Assembly (NCBI GenBank): GCA_933228895.1
Contig: OW121854.1
Location: forward strand, 133,157,926 to 133,221,925
From: Platycnemis pennipes
Lineage: Eukaryota > Arthropoda > Insecta > Odonata > Platycnemididae
Length of the DNA stretch: 64,000 bases
Direction of reading: 5' to 3'
The notes beneath the pieces are model-generated. The model had not been told where the DNA came from and did no database searches. It was given only the letters and a program-made list of their open reading frames with translations. Of the stretch, positions 35,687-46,727 are shown one piece after another. Both the position numbers and the translations under genes were made by a program. Position 1 is the stretch's first letter. Every line of letters starts with the position of its first letter.

Positions 35687-37802
35687 TTCCCCTATTGAAA
35701 CAATGCCACTGGTTTGCAGGTATTGTATTATTTAATCTGTTACACAACTAAATAAACCCTTACTACCGACCATCCAACCCTAACCCGTGAATGCTGTAAT
35801 TTGAACCTTCAGGCAAAACATATTGCAATTCAACCCTCCCGCCTTTTTTTGTGTGGCCGTAACTTAATAATGGCATGAAGCTATCCTTGGTGTTTTCTGG
35901 GGTTAAATTTTACTGTCGTTGTTACTGCGGCACCTAATAGATGTTGGAAATTTTCCTAAGAAAAATGAAGTTAAGGAAAATTCCTTCAGGGAATGTTAGT
36001 GTGGACGGTTATCAACGTTAAAAATTCCTTTTTTACACATTTCTCGGTGGTCTCGATGCATTTTTACACCCATTTTATTCTGCAAAAGCGAGGTGCAGGC
36101 GGCTATGTACTTGAAAAATCATCATCACAGTATCATTAAAGACAAGCGAAAGAAAGACATATCATTTCGCAAAATATTGATACTTTCCGATTATGAGAAT
36201 ATTATTGATGGTACAACATAATGAGAATGATTTATTTAGCAATCAATTTTAATTTGTAGCTACGAGAAATTAAGCTGCTGTTGCACATGCAAGTTTCTCA
36301 CATAGCACGCAGTTCCACATTCATTTTTTCTACACAGTGCCCGGGTAAATTTTGACGATTTCAACTGCGTAATATGGCATATCATCATTGGGTTAAACCT
36401 ACTATCGGGGAAAATGTGGTTTTACATTTATGTATGTATTACCAAGAGCATGCAATATCTTAATGTTCGTATGTTCATTATACATTCATTCATTGTACAT
36501 ATACAAGCATCTTAAAGCGGAACCTTAAGGACCGTCCACCTATTGAAAACTAATGCTGGTGATAGTCATCACTGATGTATGGATAATCATTTGCATGAAT
36601 CGTCATGAATAAACCTTAAATCGGGTAAAAAGTCTTGTGGGAAAATTTTTTACGATTTAGATTGCGGAGATGCTAAATTAGGACAATCTTTACATTTTTT
36701 TTATAGGGAATGAATCTGGACCTCGAGAAATAAACGTTTAATGCGGAAAAATGTTAAATGCGAAGACATTACAGGGTGTCTACCAGTCGGGAAAAGTCGG
36801 GAATCCGGGAAAAAGTCGGGAATCCGGGAAAAAGTCGGGAATTTCTTAACGTCGGGAAAAAATCTGGAAAAGGTTGGGAATTCGCTGAAAAATAATAAAA
36901 AATCGGGAAAAATGGTTGCTTGCAAATCGTCAGGATAAAAATTGGAACGGCAGACATAGCATTACGAAATGAGATATTGTTTCCCTTTTTCTTTATTTGT
37001 CATTATCAAAGAGGTGTTATTTTAAACCTCTCTGGTCAGTATTTGTGAGTTCGTGACTTTCGTCGTTCGATTGCACTAGACATGGGCACTGTTTCCTGCA
37101 TGCCGCCCCGTGACAAATCGGCTCGGTCGGTTGCAGGTTGAAGATCGTATACTTCCCTCCTGCCCATGAATGCTATTACGAAAGAATGACCTTGACCGTG
37201 GTTATTACAACGCTCCCAAAGGTTCAGGCGATCCATAGATCGTACCCTAGTACGATTGTGACATTTTGCGTTTTGCCATACCTCTGAGGGTGTAACTCGA
37301 TTAAATTCCACTAGAAATATTATATTTAAACTATCGCGTCCTAAGTTTCTATGTTTCGCATCATCCTAATCGGGTGAGATTAATTAACTTTACTGTGGAA
37401 TGTTTTTTTCTCTCATCCATTTACAGGGTGTCCACTGACCGGGAAAACCTGGAAAATCGGGAATTATTCGTGAATTTTCAATGCAGGGAATTGTTCGTGG
37501 ATTATTCGTGATTTTCTGGTCTGAGTCGGGAATTTTAAAAATTCTTAATTCAAGACAAAAAATCCTTATTTTATAAATAGGATAAATAACAATGACTTTA
37601 AGATATGGATTTGCCGTTGGTATGAATGAATAAATAAACGACGGAAAAATAGTTAGGCTCAATGTATCGTCAGCGCTGTGTGGATCGGAGACGTTCGTCA
37701 GTCGAACGGATGCCTTCAGCGTCACGTCAAGTGCTCTTTGTTCTCATTCATTGCACATCGGACTAAGCCCATGATACGCAAACATATGCCTAACGTTAGT
37801 GA

Positions 37803-38645
37803 TGGCCGGATCGGATCCGTCGGAACCAAAGATCCACCACGGATCTTTCATTTTACTCGGTTCCGGATTCGGATCTAAAGACACGGTATAAAATCGGATC
37901 CGGATCGTAGATTTTAAATTTTCGCGGCTTAGCGATCGAAGTGCCCCGTGAATGGAATGTAGGTGCGGTAGATATTGACAAGAAGAGGATGTGTAACTCA
38001 GGTCACGAAATTAGATGAAAATGTTCCCGTGCAACTAGAAGCAAAATAAAGAAATATGACTTTTCCCCGTTACCCCGGTATCGCGGGAAAAATTACGTGG
38101 GATGTCACGCGGGTAGCCTACATTCGCCGGGATCAGGCGGACAACGAGAGCTAGTTTACTGTGCGAAGTTCGATCCGTATCGCAGTTTAATTTTTCTTTC
38201 AGTCATTGCATCGAAAATGTTATCATCTTCAATTTCAAACCATTACATCTGAATACTCACTTTATCATACTTTTGTTGTTTAAATTAGATTTACAAATGT
38301 ACCATTAATAAATTAAGATTGGTCGGGTTGGATCCACGGGTCTTTCATTTCATTCGCTACTGAAATATCCGATGACAGTAAAAATTCAGATCCGGATCGG
38401 AGATTTTAAATCTCTCGGCTTAGTGATCGATGCGCCCGGCCCCGCGAATGGAATGTACGTACGTGCGTATGGTAGATACTGACAAGGAGAGATTGTGTAA
38501 CTTGGTCACGAAATGAGAAGATTTTTTCCGTGCCACAAAAACAAAAAAAATACTCGTCGTGACTTTTTTCTCCATAGGCCCGGATGCGCGAGAAAAAAAA
38601 TAAGGCCGAATGTCACGCGGGTCGCCTACATTCGCCAGATTCCCG
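37803..38645 (+). repeat. Two direct repeats of ~330 bp
   Basis: Unit 1 (about 37803-38150) and unit 2 (about 38325-38645) share, in order, 'ggatccac', 'cggatctttcatttt', 'agatccggatcg.agatttta', 'cggctta.cgatcga', 'gaatggaatgta', 'ggtagatattgacaag', 'gtcacgaaat' and 'tcacgcgggt.gcctacattcgcc'. They are diverged. Both are rich in GGATCCG-type words. No coding sequence. Confidence 0.7.
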
Positions 38646-38654
38646 TGAACCTAT

Positions 38655-38719
38655 GATAGCGTAGTTGTTAATAATGAGGACTAGTGTACTGCAGGTCGCG
38701 AGTTCGATCCTTAACACTG
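38655..38719 (+). repeat. tRNA-like SINE fragment
   Basis: GGTCGCGAGTTCGATCC is a good B-box (T-arm) and sits about 30 bp after a weak A-box. It ends where the long inverted repeat begins. No full tRNA fold. Confidence 0.4.
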
Positions 38720-40446
38720 CCTACTGTCGTGGAAAAAAGTCATGACACTCGAGTTTACAAGTCAATGACAGTTATACGCGTAGTCCCACATGAAAACAAG
38801 TTATATGAAAAATTAGCAAATTTAATTCTGCGTTTAACTGTGGAAAGTGAAAATTTTTATTTTAACTTGTTAAAATTTTATTGTCTGTGAAACAAAAAAA
38901 GTGCCTGTTTTTTCACCGTTTTAAACGGAATGCTCACTTTAAAAATGCATAACTTTTAAAGTATTCATTGGATCGTAACTAAACTTTAATACAACATAAA
39001 GGAACTTGTCATTAAGATATGTACAAAGTTTTAAGATAATCGAAGTTTAAATAAAATTGTTCTTGTAAATTTTGTGAAACAACTTTTTCTCAGTACTGCG
39101 TGGTCATATCGATACGAATCTTGTCCTGTCATGGAGCTTATGGTAATACAAGGCTAATCGGTTCTCGATATTTAGAATTTATTTAGTTGTTTTTTTTATG
39201 TGCGCTTACATTTAATTCGATGTTTCCAACAGCAAGAGGTGTGAAGCGAACGAGAGGAAACGGACGCATGGCCTTGGAATTCCGTGCGACGTTGCCGCGT
39301 TCGACACCATCCCCGCGCTCCATGTGTAGAATCCAAACATTTTTGTTGCATTGTAACTTAAAACGATTTTCTTTCATTGCAGTGGCACATCTCTTCACCG
39401 TCGATAACGATCTTCCAACACACTCGGACACTTTATGATAGACCGGATACCTCTTATCATTAATCTTTTCACTCTCGCTTCTAAAAGAACAAATCGCACT
39501 AGCAACCATGGCAAACTCGCCCTCCGTCAATGGTTTAGCAGGCATACTGTCAGATGTTAATCCAAAGAAAATCGGCGACAGAATGAGTGTAGGGTCAGAC
39601 GGGTCAGACATACAAATACAAATGATTCATCGCTGAGACAAAGCGGGTCATTCGGCCTCGCCATCAGCACAATGTAAGTATCACAATGTAATATAATGAC
39701 GACAGCTTATTAGCTAGCAACCCAATTTTAAACCTGCCATTGGAGGTCCAAAGCCCTCATGAGAAAAGGAGATGGAAAGGAGTTAATTTTCTTTCGAAAG
39801 AAAAGAATCCTACCTTTTTAAGTTGCAATGCAACAAATGGTGTCCGATGGCAACAGAGGTGTCGAACGCGGCAACGTCGCACGGAATTCCAAGGCCATGC
39901 GTCCGTTTCCTCTCGTTCGCTTCACACCTCTTGCTGTTGGAAACATCGAATTAAATGTAAGCGCACATAAAAAAAACAACTAAATAAATTCTAAATATCG
40001 AGAACCGATTAGCCTTGTATTACCATAAGCTCCATGACAGGACAAGATTCGTATCGATATGACCACGCAGTACTGAGAAAAAGTTGTTTCACAAAATTTA
40101 CAAGAACAATTTTATTTAAACTTCGATTATCTTAAAACTTTGTACATATCTTAATGACAAGTTCCTTTATGTTGTATTAAAGTTTAGTTACGATCCAATG
40201 AATACTTTAAAAGTTATGCATTTTTAAAGTGAGCATTCCGTTTAAAACGGTGAAAAAACAGGCACTTTTTTTGTTTCACAGACAATAAAATTTTAACAAG
40301 TTAAAATAAAAATTTTCACTTTCCACAGTTAAACGCAGAATTAAATTTGCTAATTTTTCATATAACTTGTTTTCATGTGGGACTACGGGTACAACTGTCA
40401 TTGACTTGTAAACTCGAGTGTCATGACTTTTTTCCACGACAGTAGG
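38720..40446. repeat. Near-perfect long inverted repeat, 589-bp arms
   Basis: The left arm 38720-39308 and right arm 39858-40446 have equal length with no indels. The only clear differences seen are around 38775 (ATACGCG against GTACCCG on the other arm). The spacer is 549 bp. The outer ends are CCTACTGTCGTGG and its complement; no target duplication was found. Such identity means recent formation or ongoing gene conversion. A transcript through it could fold into a long hairpin. Confidence 0.9.
39183..39611 (-). other. 142-codon ORF in inverted-repeat spacer
   Basis: The ATG is at 39611 and the frame runs out into the left arm. The first ~100 codons lie in the single-copy spacer. A helix-turn-helix-like stretch is visible around VYHKVSECVGRSLSTVKRC. 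I recognise no family. It may be the remains of a gene or transposon captured between the arms, or chance. Confidence 0.3.
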
Positions 40447-41020
40447 AATACAGGATATGCTGTATTCCTAGGGTAATGCAAGTAGGCAGTCAAAAAAAGT
40501 AGATTATCAGAAATTTCATGTCAATTTATAAGTCAAAAAGAAATAAAAAAATTTGGCGTTAGTGAAATGATTGGAAAAATTTTTTATTGCAGAATTAAAT
40601 CGTGGAATCATTACGTTAACTTTCCCATGTATTTTTAGCAATGCATTTATAAATCTAGTTAAAACGATAGAAGTACAAAAAAGTCAGTATCCACACACAA
40701 AGGTTGGAAATGAAGGATGATACATTTTTTTATTCAATCGCTGAAAGAAAAATTTTAAATAGCGATAAGAATCGAACCTAATCCGAATCGAGACCTAATC
40801 GAACCCATTACCTGCAGTCCACTACCCCACTCTGCTATTTTCCGCTTACCTGATTTTGGAGAATACATGCTTCCCACATGCCATTCTACTTTTTTCTTGC
40901 AAACCCAGGCCAATGGAGAAAAAATCCGAGACTTTTTAAATTTTTGCTTCTAGTAGCATGAAAAATGGCTAATCTCATTTCAAGATCAGAGTTACACAAC
41001 CTCTCCTTAGGAGTATAAAA
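40447..41020 (-). repeat. Old interspersed repeat copy B with tRNA-like head
   Basis: Related to 361-930. The - strand near 40790-40855 reads as a tRNA-like promoter: AGAGTGGGGTAGTGGACTGC (A-box) followed by GGGTTCGATTAGG (B-box). This supports a SINE origin for at least part of the family. Confidence 0.5.
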
Positions 41021-41298
41021 TTCTCAAATTTCATTTTAAAGGTTATTATTTTTGAGACATTGCAAAATTACTAGTTCAGCAGCTTGAAATATTCTATAGT
41101 AATTTTTTCATCTTAAAAATGGAATCCCAGGATATTCCATAAATGGGATCTCCTGGCAGGCCTTTGTTATGCCGGTCCATTAGGCACTCCCGTAAACCAA
41201 ACATGGAATAGCAAGAACGACGAAAGCTAAAATAGAAAAGACCATAGACAGATAGAACAAAACCCTGAAGAGGATAATCAAATCCTAGAATAGGGCTA

Positions 41299-42441
41299 TA
41301 CTATTATCCGTTTCAAATATCTTTGCGACTGAGAGGCGGTCCTTAAATTCATGGGGGTGGGTGCGTTTCGGGAAGGTCCGGAGCCGTTCGAAAGTCTCCG
41401 CTGCCGGGGGGTGGGGAACGGCCTTCGAGAAGAGAGGAACGAGCTCAACGTTGCCAATGTCATCGTCCCAAACTACATGAGCCGTGATATCCGAGGGACG
41501 CACAGTGGGTAAGGCCAGGGTATGGTAGCAACATGGTATGGTAGCGGGTCATTATGGAAAAAAGTGGACCTAATGACTTGGTCGATTCACAGGTGGAGTG
41601 CAGAGAACATAAATGATACTTTGAGACAAAGAATGGAATGCAAATTCCTTCAAAACAGACAGGTAGTGGAATGAAAGCAACTGGATGATTCACCGGGGGA
41701 ATTTTGAGAAAAACATACCTGAATGCTAAAAGGGGAATGTTATTACTCACGAAAACGGTAGCAGCAGGAGTAGGTTTAAAGTTGCAATAGGATAACGAAT
41801 ACAACCCTTTTTTCGATATTATTCAAGTCCTGAAATAGTTTTTTTCCAAAGAAATTGTAACAAAAATGTTTATCAAGGGAAATCATTGGATGACCCAACT
41901 CTTTCTCCCGCTGAAAAAACCTTAGTACATATATTGTGTACTATTTTCTTCGCTTGGCTGTGGAGAAGAAGTTTCACCTTCTTCTGATCCATGATACCGT
42001 CAAAAACACCAAACAACAAATAATTACTCCCGCGAATTGGGAATAAAACCAATGATGATTGGTTTCCGTAATGGGTATAATGGGGAAGGGGAATAATAGG
42101 AATATGGGGAATAGCAGGAAAGGAATATGGGTTATGGTATAAAGGAAAAAATGGGTAAGATAAAGGATTAAAGGGTTAATTGGGAAAATTGTTAAAGGGA
42201 GCTAGGAAATAACACCACGAAGCACCGATCAAAGGCAGCGGAGGTTTGGCAACACAGCAAGCAGATTCACGAAGTTCACACTACGGAGGTCTGAGAGCGA
42301 CTGAATTTTCGAGAGGCTAGGCCACGCCTACTGCATCCTAGTTCGCCCAGAGAAAGTCACGTGACGAGCGACTTTCACTTCGCTCACCCCCAAAAATTTA
42401 AGGCCTGCCTCTCAGTCGCAAAGATATTTGAAACGGATAAT
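41299..42441. mobile_element. MITE with ~75-bp inverted repeats
   Basis: The left end (from CTATTATCCGTTTCAAATAT at 41301) is mirrored at 42380-42441, including 'ctttgcgactgagaggc' and 'ttaaat...gggggtg'. AGGGCTA flanks both sides (41292-41298, 42442-42448), a 7-bp duplication. Its ORFs show no transposase. Superfamily unassigned; an 8-bp hAT-type duplication with one changed base is possible. Confidence 0.7.
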
Positions 42442-42529
42442 AGGGCTAGGAGTATAATACTCATGGAATTCTCCTCTCCTTAATATGTTTTCCCTTTCCT
42501 CCCAAGAAAAACCCCCACCATCATCTTAA

Positions 42530-42760
42530 TGGCCCTACACCCGTTTACCCCCCGCCCTACACCCATTTACCCCCCGCCTCGGTCCTACGACTCGGATGCA
42601 CAGACACCCAGTCCTATCCCTCCTCCTCTCCCCCGCCCATGCTTCAACCTTCCTTTCTCCTTCGGGAAAACCAACCACCCCCGCCCACCCTTTCACCTAG
42701 CCCTCTCCCCCACCCACCCTTCCCGACCCCACATCCATTCCCAGACCACCACTATATATT
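42530..42760 (+). repeat. C-rich low-complexity tract
   Basis: CCC- and ACC-rich DNA, with a 79-codon proline-rich frame that is a compositional artefact. No gene is proposed. Confidence 0.5.
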
Positions 42761-42779
42761 GTACATAAATTTTGTCATC

Positions 42780-43660
42780 ACTGCCAGAAGATGATACACT
42801 GTATCCAAACCGGTCGCATGTGATTAAATATTTGTGGAACTAGCTAAGTTTTTCTTCTTTCCTAATAATGAAAATGAACTTATAATGTTTCTTTAACTGC
42901 ACATTTGATGTGATCGGATACTTTACTGTAAGTACAATGTAAGTTGGCTTTCTGGTAGGCTTTGCAATATATTTTTTACAAACTTTTCTATAATTGTTTG
43001 AGAAATCTAATTGCTGATGTTTGTTAGATATATTCAGGATGCGCTTACTCGAATTAGGATTTTTATTACATTAATTTTTGTTAGAAAAAGATGGTTTAGG
43101 ATACTAAAGACTGTTGTGATTTCACTTTTTTCTATATAATCTACTGGTACAAAAATGTTACATACTGATTCTGAGTGAACAGAAAATTGAGGCTTTGAGA
43201 CTTGTGATAGAAAAGCATGGCAAAAAATGTTAATGTAGAAAATCATCATTCCAAGAACAGTGTTTGAATGCTGAAGACTTTAGCCAGTGGGTTCTTTAAG
43301 TTCCTCTTGTAGAAGAATTTGTAATTTCTCATGGAAATGCTAATTTAGAAAGAGGGTGTTCAATCAAAAAGTAGTTTATCTTTCCCAACCAACAAAGAGA
43401 GTCTCTTACTACCAATAAAACTACATATTTAATTACTTTAATTTATCAATTATTTCTTATTTAATTACTTTATCTATTTTTTATTTATCTTATGCTATGG
43501 GTTAAACTACAAAAAATCCATATTCTACATAGAACTTGAAAAACATCACTTTTGACTCGTACAAGAACCGCGATATATTAGCCTGGAAATTTTTATAAAT
43601 TTAGCCTTGATAACCTTGAATTATGCTTGAATTTTATATTTTGACTTTTGTGGACACCCT
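42780..43660. other. AT-rich right part of the nested element, no gene
   Basis: No ORF with a recognised domain. It ends in the CAGGGTGTCCAC terminus at 43661. Confidence 0.4.
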
Positions 43661-43817
43661 GATTTAGTAAAGCTTACCGTTTGCCATTTTGTTATTAGAA
43701 TTTCCCATTGAATTGTGTTGCTTTTATACGCAAGCATAACGTCTTCGTGAAAAAACAGAGATCAGCCCCTGGAAAGTAAAAAAATTAAATTACGTTTTGG
43801 TGTTTTTCCGGCGGAAG

Positions 43818-44025
43818 ATGAGTGAAAGTTTCTCGTGTCTTCTACCGGGTCAAAGGCTCCATCTCTGCCGACGTTTCCGAAAACGACTCGTTTTCCATCT
43901 TCAGGGCTGTGAAGATGTCCCTGGCTCACAGCCCTGAAGATTGAAAACGAGTCGTTTCCCGAAACGTTGGCAGAGATGGAGCCTTTGTCCCGGTGCAAGA
44001 CCCGAGAAACTTTCACTCATTATAT
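43818..44025. repeat. ~200-nt hairpin in CAGGGTG element copy 2
   Basis: Arms of about 95 bp around 43918: ATGAGTGAAAGTTTCTCG, 'atctctgccgacgtttc' and 'gaaaacgactcgttttc.atcttcagggctgtga' are mirrored to 44025. It is longer than the version in copy 1 because the centre carries an added 'cttcagggctgtga' stem. Confidence 0.8.
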
Positions 44026-45123
44026 TACGTTGTCACCGACGACGCCATACGTGCCGCCGCCGATGAATTTGTCGCTAGCTCCTGGATGATATACTACTGG
44101 AGAACTCGCCATTTGCCGGCTAGTGCCGTGGAATGTCTTTGCTATTCATCTGATGGCGAGCTCGCTAGCTCGAAAGCCGCCGGAAAGTCTAGTTCATCTG
44201 TCGGCATGCGTGAGTTTGCAACAAAATCGTTCGTTTTTACTGGAGAATTCGGCATTCGTCAGCTCGAGTGCTTTTTAACTGTTTATTAATATATTGCAAA
44301 AATAATTTGCAACATTATTTTTTTACATAATTTCTTGTTGAAAAATAAAGAACATTTTTTTGAAAACACATATATTTTTGCAAAATAATTAATTTTTGAA
44401 AATATTAACATCGAATTTGTGTTCAGAGATCGCAAAAACCTTTGTGCTATAATTTTGAATGAAACGAGAATTTTGAGTTTGTGTAAATCCAAGTAATAAA
44501 AATATTGCAAATACTTTTGTGAAAAAAGTAATTAGAAAAAATATGAAGATCAAATTAGCATTCAGCAACTGATAAAATGTATATTTGTTCACATTAATCG
44601 TGATGTTTTAAATAAGAGTTAATTTAAGTAATAAAATTGCAAAACTTTTTGAGAAAAAATTATTTTACAAAAGTTTTGAATCTAAAGTCATATTCAGCGA
44701 CCTTGAAAACCAATATAGACCAAATTTCATATAATTGAACATTTTTTAATCCAAAATACCAACTATTAGGGATCCTGCACCGCTGTGCGGTGTGCCGCCG
44801 AGCATTCCTCAAAAACAACTGTAAATATCACGGTACAGTCCATTTCGAGTACACGGCATTTTAATTTCTAGTAATCATGAATGAAGTAGATAAGGTGCTG
44901 TGCTTGTACTTTTAATAATGTGGATATAATAAGATGGCCAATTCCAAGTGAAAAATTAGACCGGACTGGGCATTGAACTATTGACGGTCACGATGACACA
45001 TTAAGAAGTCAGCCTTTTTGGTCTGGAATTTTAAAATTTTTGTCTTGAAAAGTCTTGAAAAAGTCTTGAATTTCTCTTTCATATATTAGTAGACACCATG
45101 CATTAAATTCGGATTCGACAGTA

Positions 45124-46096
45124 TATATTGTAATGGTTCAACGCCCGGATGAAACTTTTGGGCTGAAAGAAACATATACAAAGAAAATAAAAAAATCTTC
45201 GCGAATCTTTCCCGCGCTAAGTCCGCGAAGCCAAACTGCGTCACCTGGTACGAGAAAAATAAGATATACGCCTCTTTGAGAGAGGGCAAGCAGGTGGGGG
45301 GTTCCCGACCTTGTGCAATTTTTCACGCGCTCCCTGGCTTTACCGCCGGGGCGAAACTTATGGAGGGTAGGAATGGAATGTGGTGGGGATGGGGGTGATA
45401 AGGAGCCTTGCCTCCCGACCCGCGGAAAAAGACGACGCTCACACACTTTCCCATTCATAGAACACATTCCACACATTCCCGAGTGAAAAGACAGGAAACA
45501 TGCATTCGTATTTTCAAAACTATAGCTATATTTTTGTATATTAAGTACTGAAAATACTTCTGCTTCAAAGATGGAGAATGAACCTTAACCATCACTGCGT
45601 AATATTTTTAGTTTACGCAGCAGAAACAGAATTAAAGCGTGCTGAAAAGCGAGGGAAAGCGTCGGTGGGCACACTATTTCTCCTCTAAATCAACGCAACA
45701 ATGTAATTTACAATGGTAATGTCGCGCAATGATTGCGAAGATCCATCCTTTTCTAAGATAAGAGAGAAAACTAGAAGTGCCTCCGAGCTGTAGTTTAGCT
45801 ACGAAAATGTATTTAGAAATGGCCTGCAGGAACACTTTCAGCCAAGCTAGTGAGCCACCTTAAGCTTTGAAACCAGTAGTACATATCATAAAAGATTGTG
45901 GAAAATTACTTGGTGTTGCCTAACATTTTCTGGGATTTTCACATTTATGAATATTCTAGAAGGTATACTGCTATGAAATTATTTATGCCTGGTTGATTTT
46001 TTTACCTGCAAATTAATAATTATATTACTGTTAATTTTTCTTTAAGATGTCTTTCTTATCATGATGTTCCTAACTAATGAAAGTGATAATTTACAG
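45124..46096. other. Distal part of the Argonaute intron, no gene
   Basis: A 112-codon antisense ORF at 45138-45476 in GC-richer DNA has no recognised domain. The sequence is AT-rich to the TTTACAG acceptor. Confidence 0.4.
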
Positions 46097-46291
46097 GTGG
46101 CGGCCAGTATTGATGCAAATGCATTTAGGTATGCCATCCAATATCGTCTTCAGCCACCACGTGTGGAGGTCATTGAAGATCTTGAAAACATAATGCGTGA
46201 ATTACTACTTACCTTCTATCGAACAAACAATACAAAGCCAAGGAAAATTGTCATATTCAGAGATGGTGTCAGCGATGGACAATTTGCAGTG
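46097..46291 (+). CDS. Ago2: Argonaute PIWI-domain exon (second catalytic Asp)
   Basis: A 195-bp, 65-codon, phase-0 exon between ATTTACAG and GTGAGT. It reads VAASIDANAFRYAIQYRLQP, then a helical stretch with IEDLENIMRELLLTFY, then KPRKIVIFRDGVSDGQF. FRDGVSDGQF is the family motif with the second catalytic Asp (RDG). The A..DANAFRY..QYRLQPP..E.IEDLEN wording is closer to insect Ago2 than to Ago1, which is very strongly conserved and differs here. The exon joins in frame with 25961-26051. The next exon, which should carry the catalytic His, was not found to 64000. It looks intact and under coding constraint. Confidence 0.93.
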
Positions 46292-46727
46292 GTGAGTGCA
46301 ATTTGTTGTTTTTTGTATCTTTATTGAGGTATTTTGGTCCAACTCCTGCTGAACTGTTCAACAGGACTAATCCTGGGCCGGTAAGGAGGGCAGGTACGAA
46401 TTCACTTTCTCTTACAGTATGTAATGGTAGTCTTTTGGCATTGGTAAAACTTTGCCAGTAGTGTCCATTTGGCAGTTTTTGAACAAGGTCGCCCTTGAAA
46501 TTTCATGCGCTTATAACTTGCGCGCATGTGTCGAGGAGGCACCTGCGTTTTGCAGAAGTCCAGATCATTTCCGCATTCCTTCCCACTGCTGCATTCGCTT
46601 GCAACATTACGATGTCAGATCGTTCACAACGCGATATACCTATCCGTCGAAAACCCCTCCCTATCCATCTTCTGAGACAGTATAAAAGCACATTAAATCA
46701 GAGGTAAAACACCAGCTTTCTTCCAAG
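46292..46727. other. Start of next intron, no gene
   Basis: Begins GTGAGT. Two overlapping frames at 46452-46707 look like chance openings. Confidence 0.4.

Larger units (their letters stand above)
37424..43661. mobile_element. Nested CAGGGTGTCCAC-ended element, 6.2 kb
   Basis: Both ends read CAGGGTGTCCAC inward and are flanked by ATTTA (37419-37423, 43662-43666). Excision rejoins copy 2 to match copy 1 across 'tcatccatt..ctaaagctt'. The left end continues with 'gggaaaacctggaaaa' words; the right end does not, so similarity is short. The interior is a patchwork: two direct repeats, a SINE head, a long inverted repeat, an old repeat and a MITE. No transposase was recognised. Confidence 0.78.
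36772..45100. mobile_element. CAGGGTG-ended DNA element, copy 2, inside Tigger B
   Basis: The left end is CAGGGTGTCTACCAGTCGGG and the right end, on the other strand, is CATGGTGTCTACTAATATAT. It is flanked by CATTA at 36767-36771 and 45101-45105. The left end holds an extra tandem copy of a ~20-bp 'gtcgggaatccgggaaaaa' unit compared with copy 1. A 6.2-kb element (37424-43661) is nested in it. Both copies have a short antisense open frame in the left part (36.6 kb region: 37036-37311 here, 6581-6799 in copy 1) with shared words such as ADLSRG and KSRTHKY; I recognise no domain. Confidence 0.82.
35093..45121 (-). mobile_element. Tigger element B, split by later insertions
   Basis: The left end CAGTAGAATCCTGATTTAAG pairs with the right end, read on the other strand as CTGTCGAATCCGAATTTAAT. 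TA flanks both (35091-35092, 45122-45123). Between 36772 and 45100 lies the CAGGGTG element; removing it and one CATTA joins the two Tigger parts. The Tigger itself is only about 1.7 kb, with the C-terminal part of a transposase on the - strand. 35700-36771 has no clear coding sequence. Confidence 0.75.
26052..46096 (+). other. Inferred 20,045-bp Argonaute intron filled with transposons
   Basis: The interval lies between two exons that are consecutive in Argonaute proteins. It begins GTAAGT and ends TTTACAG, and both junctions are phase 0. At least eight identified elements lie inside, some nested five deep. That all of it is one intron is an inference: an unnoticed small exon is unlikely because the protein sequence joins without a gap. 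Confidence 0.85.

Noticed and set aside
42529..42768. Proline-rich protein ORF
   Set aside because: Caused by C-rich low-complexity DNA. No conserved pattern.
45138..45476. 112-codon antisense ORF as a host exon
   Set aside because: No homology recognised, no flanking splice signals of the right phase, and it lies next to the Tigger end.
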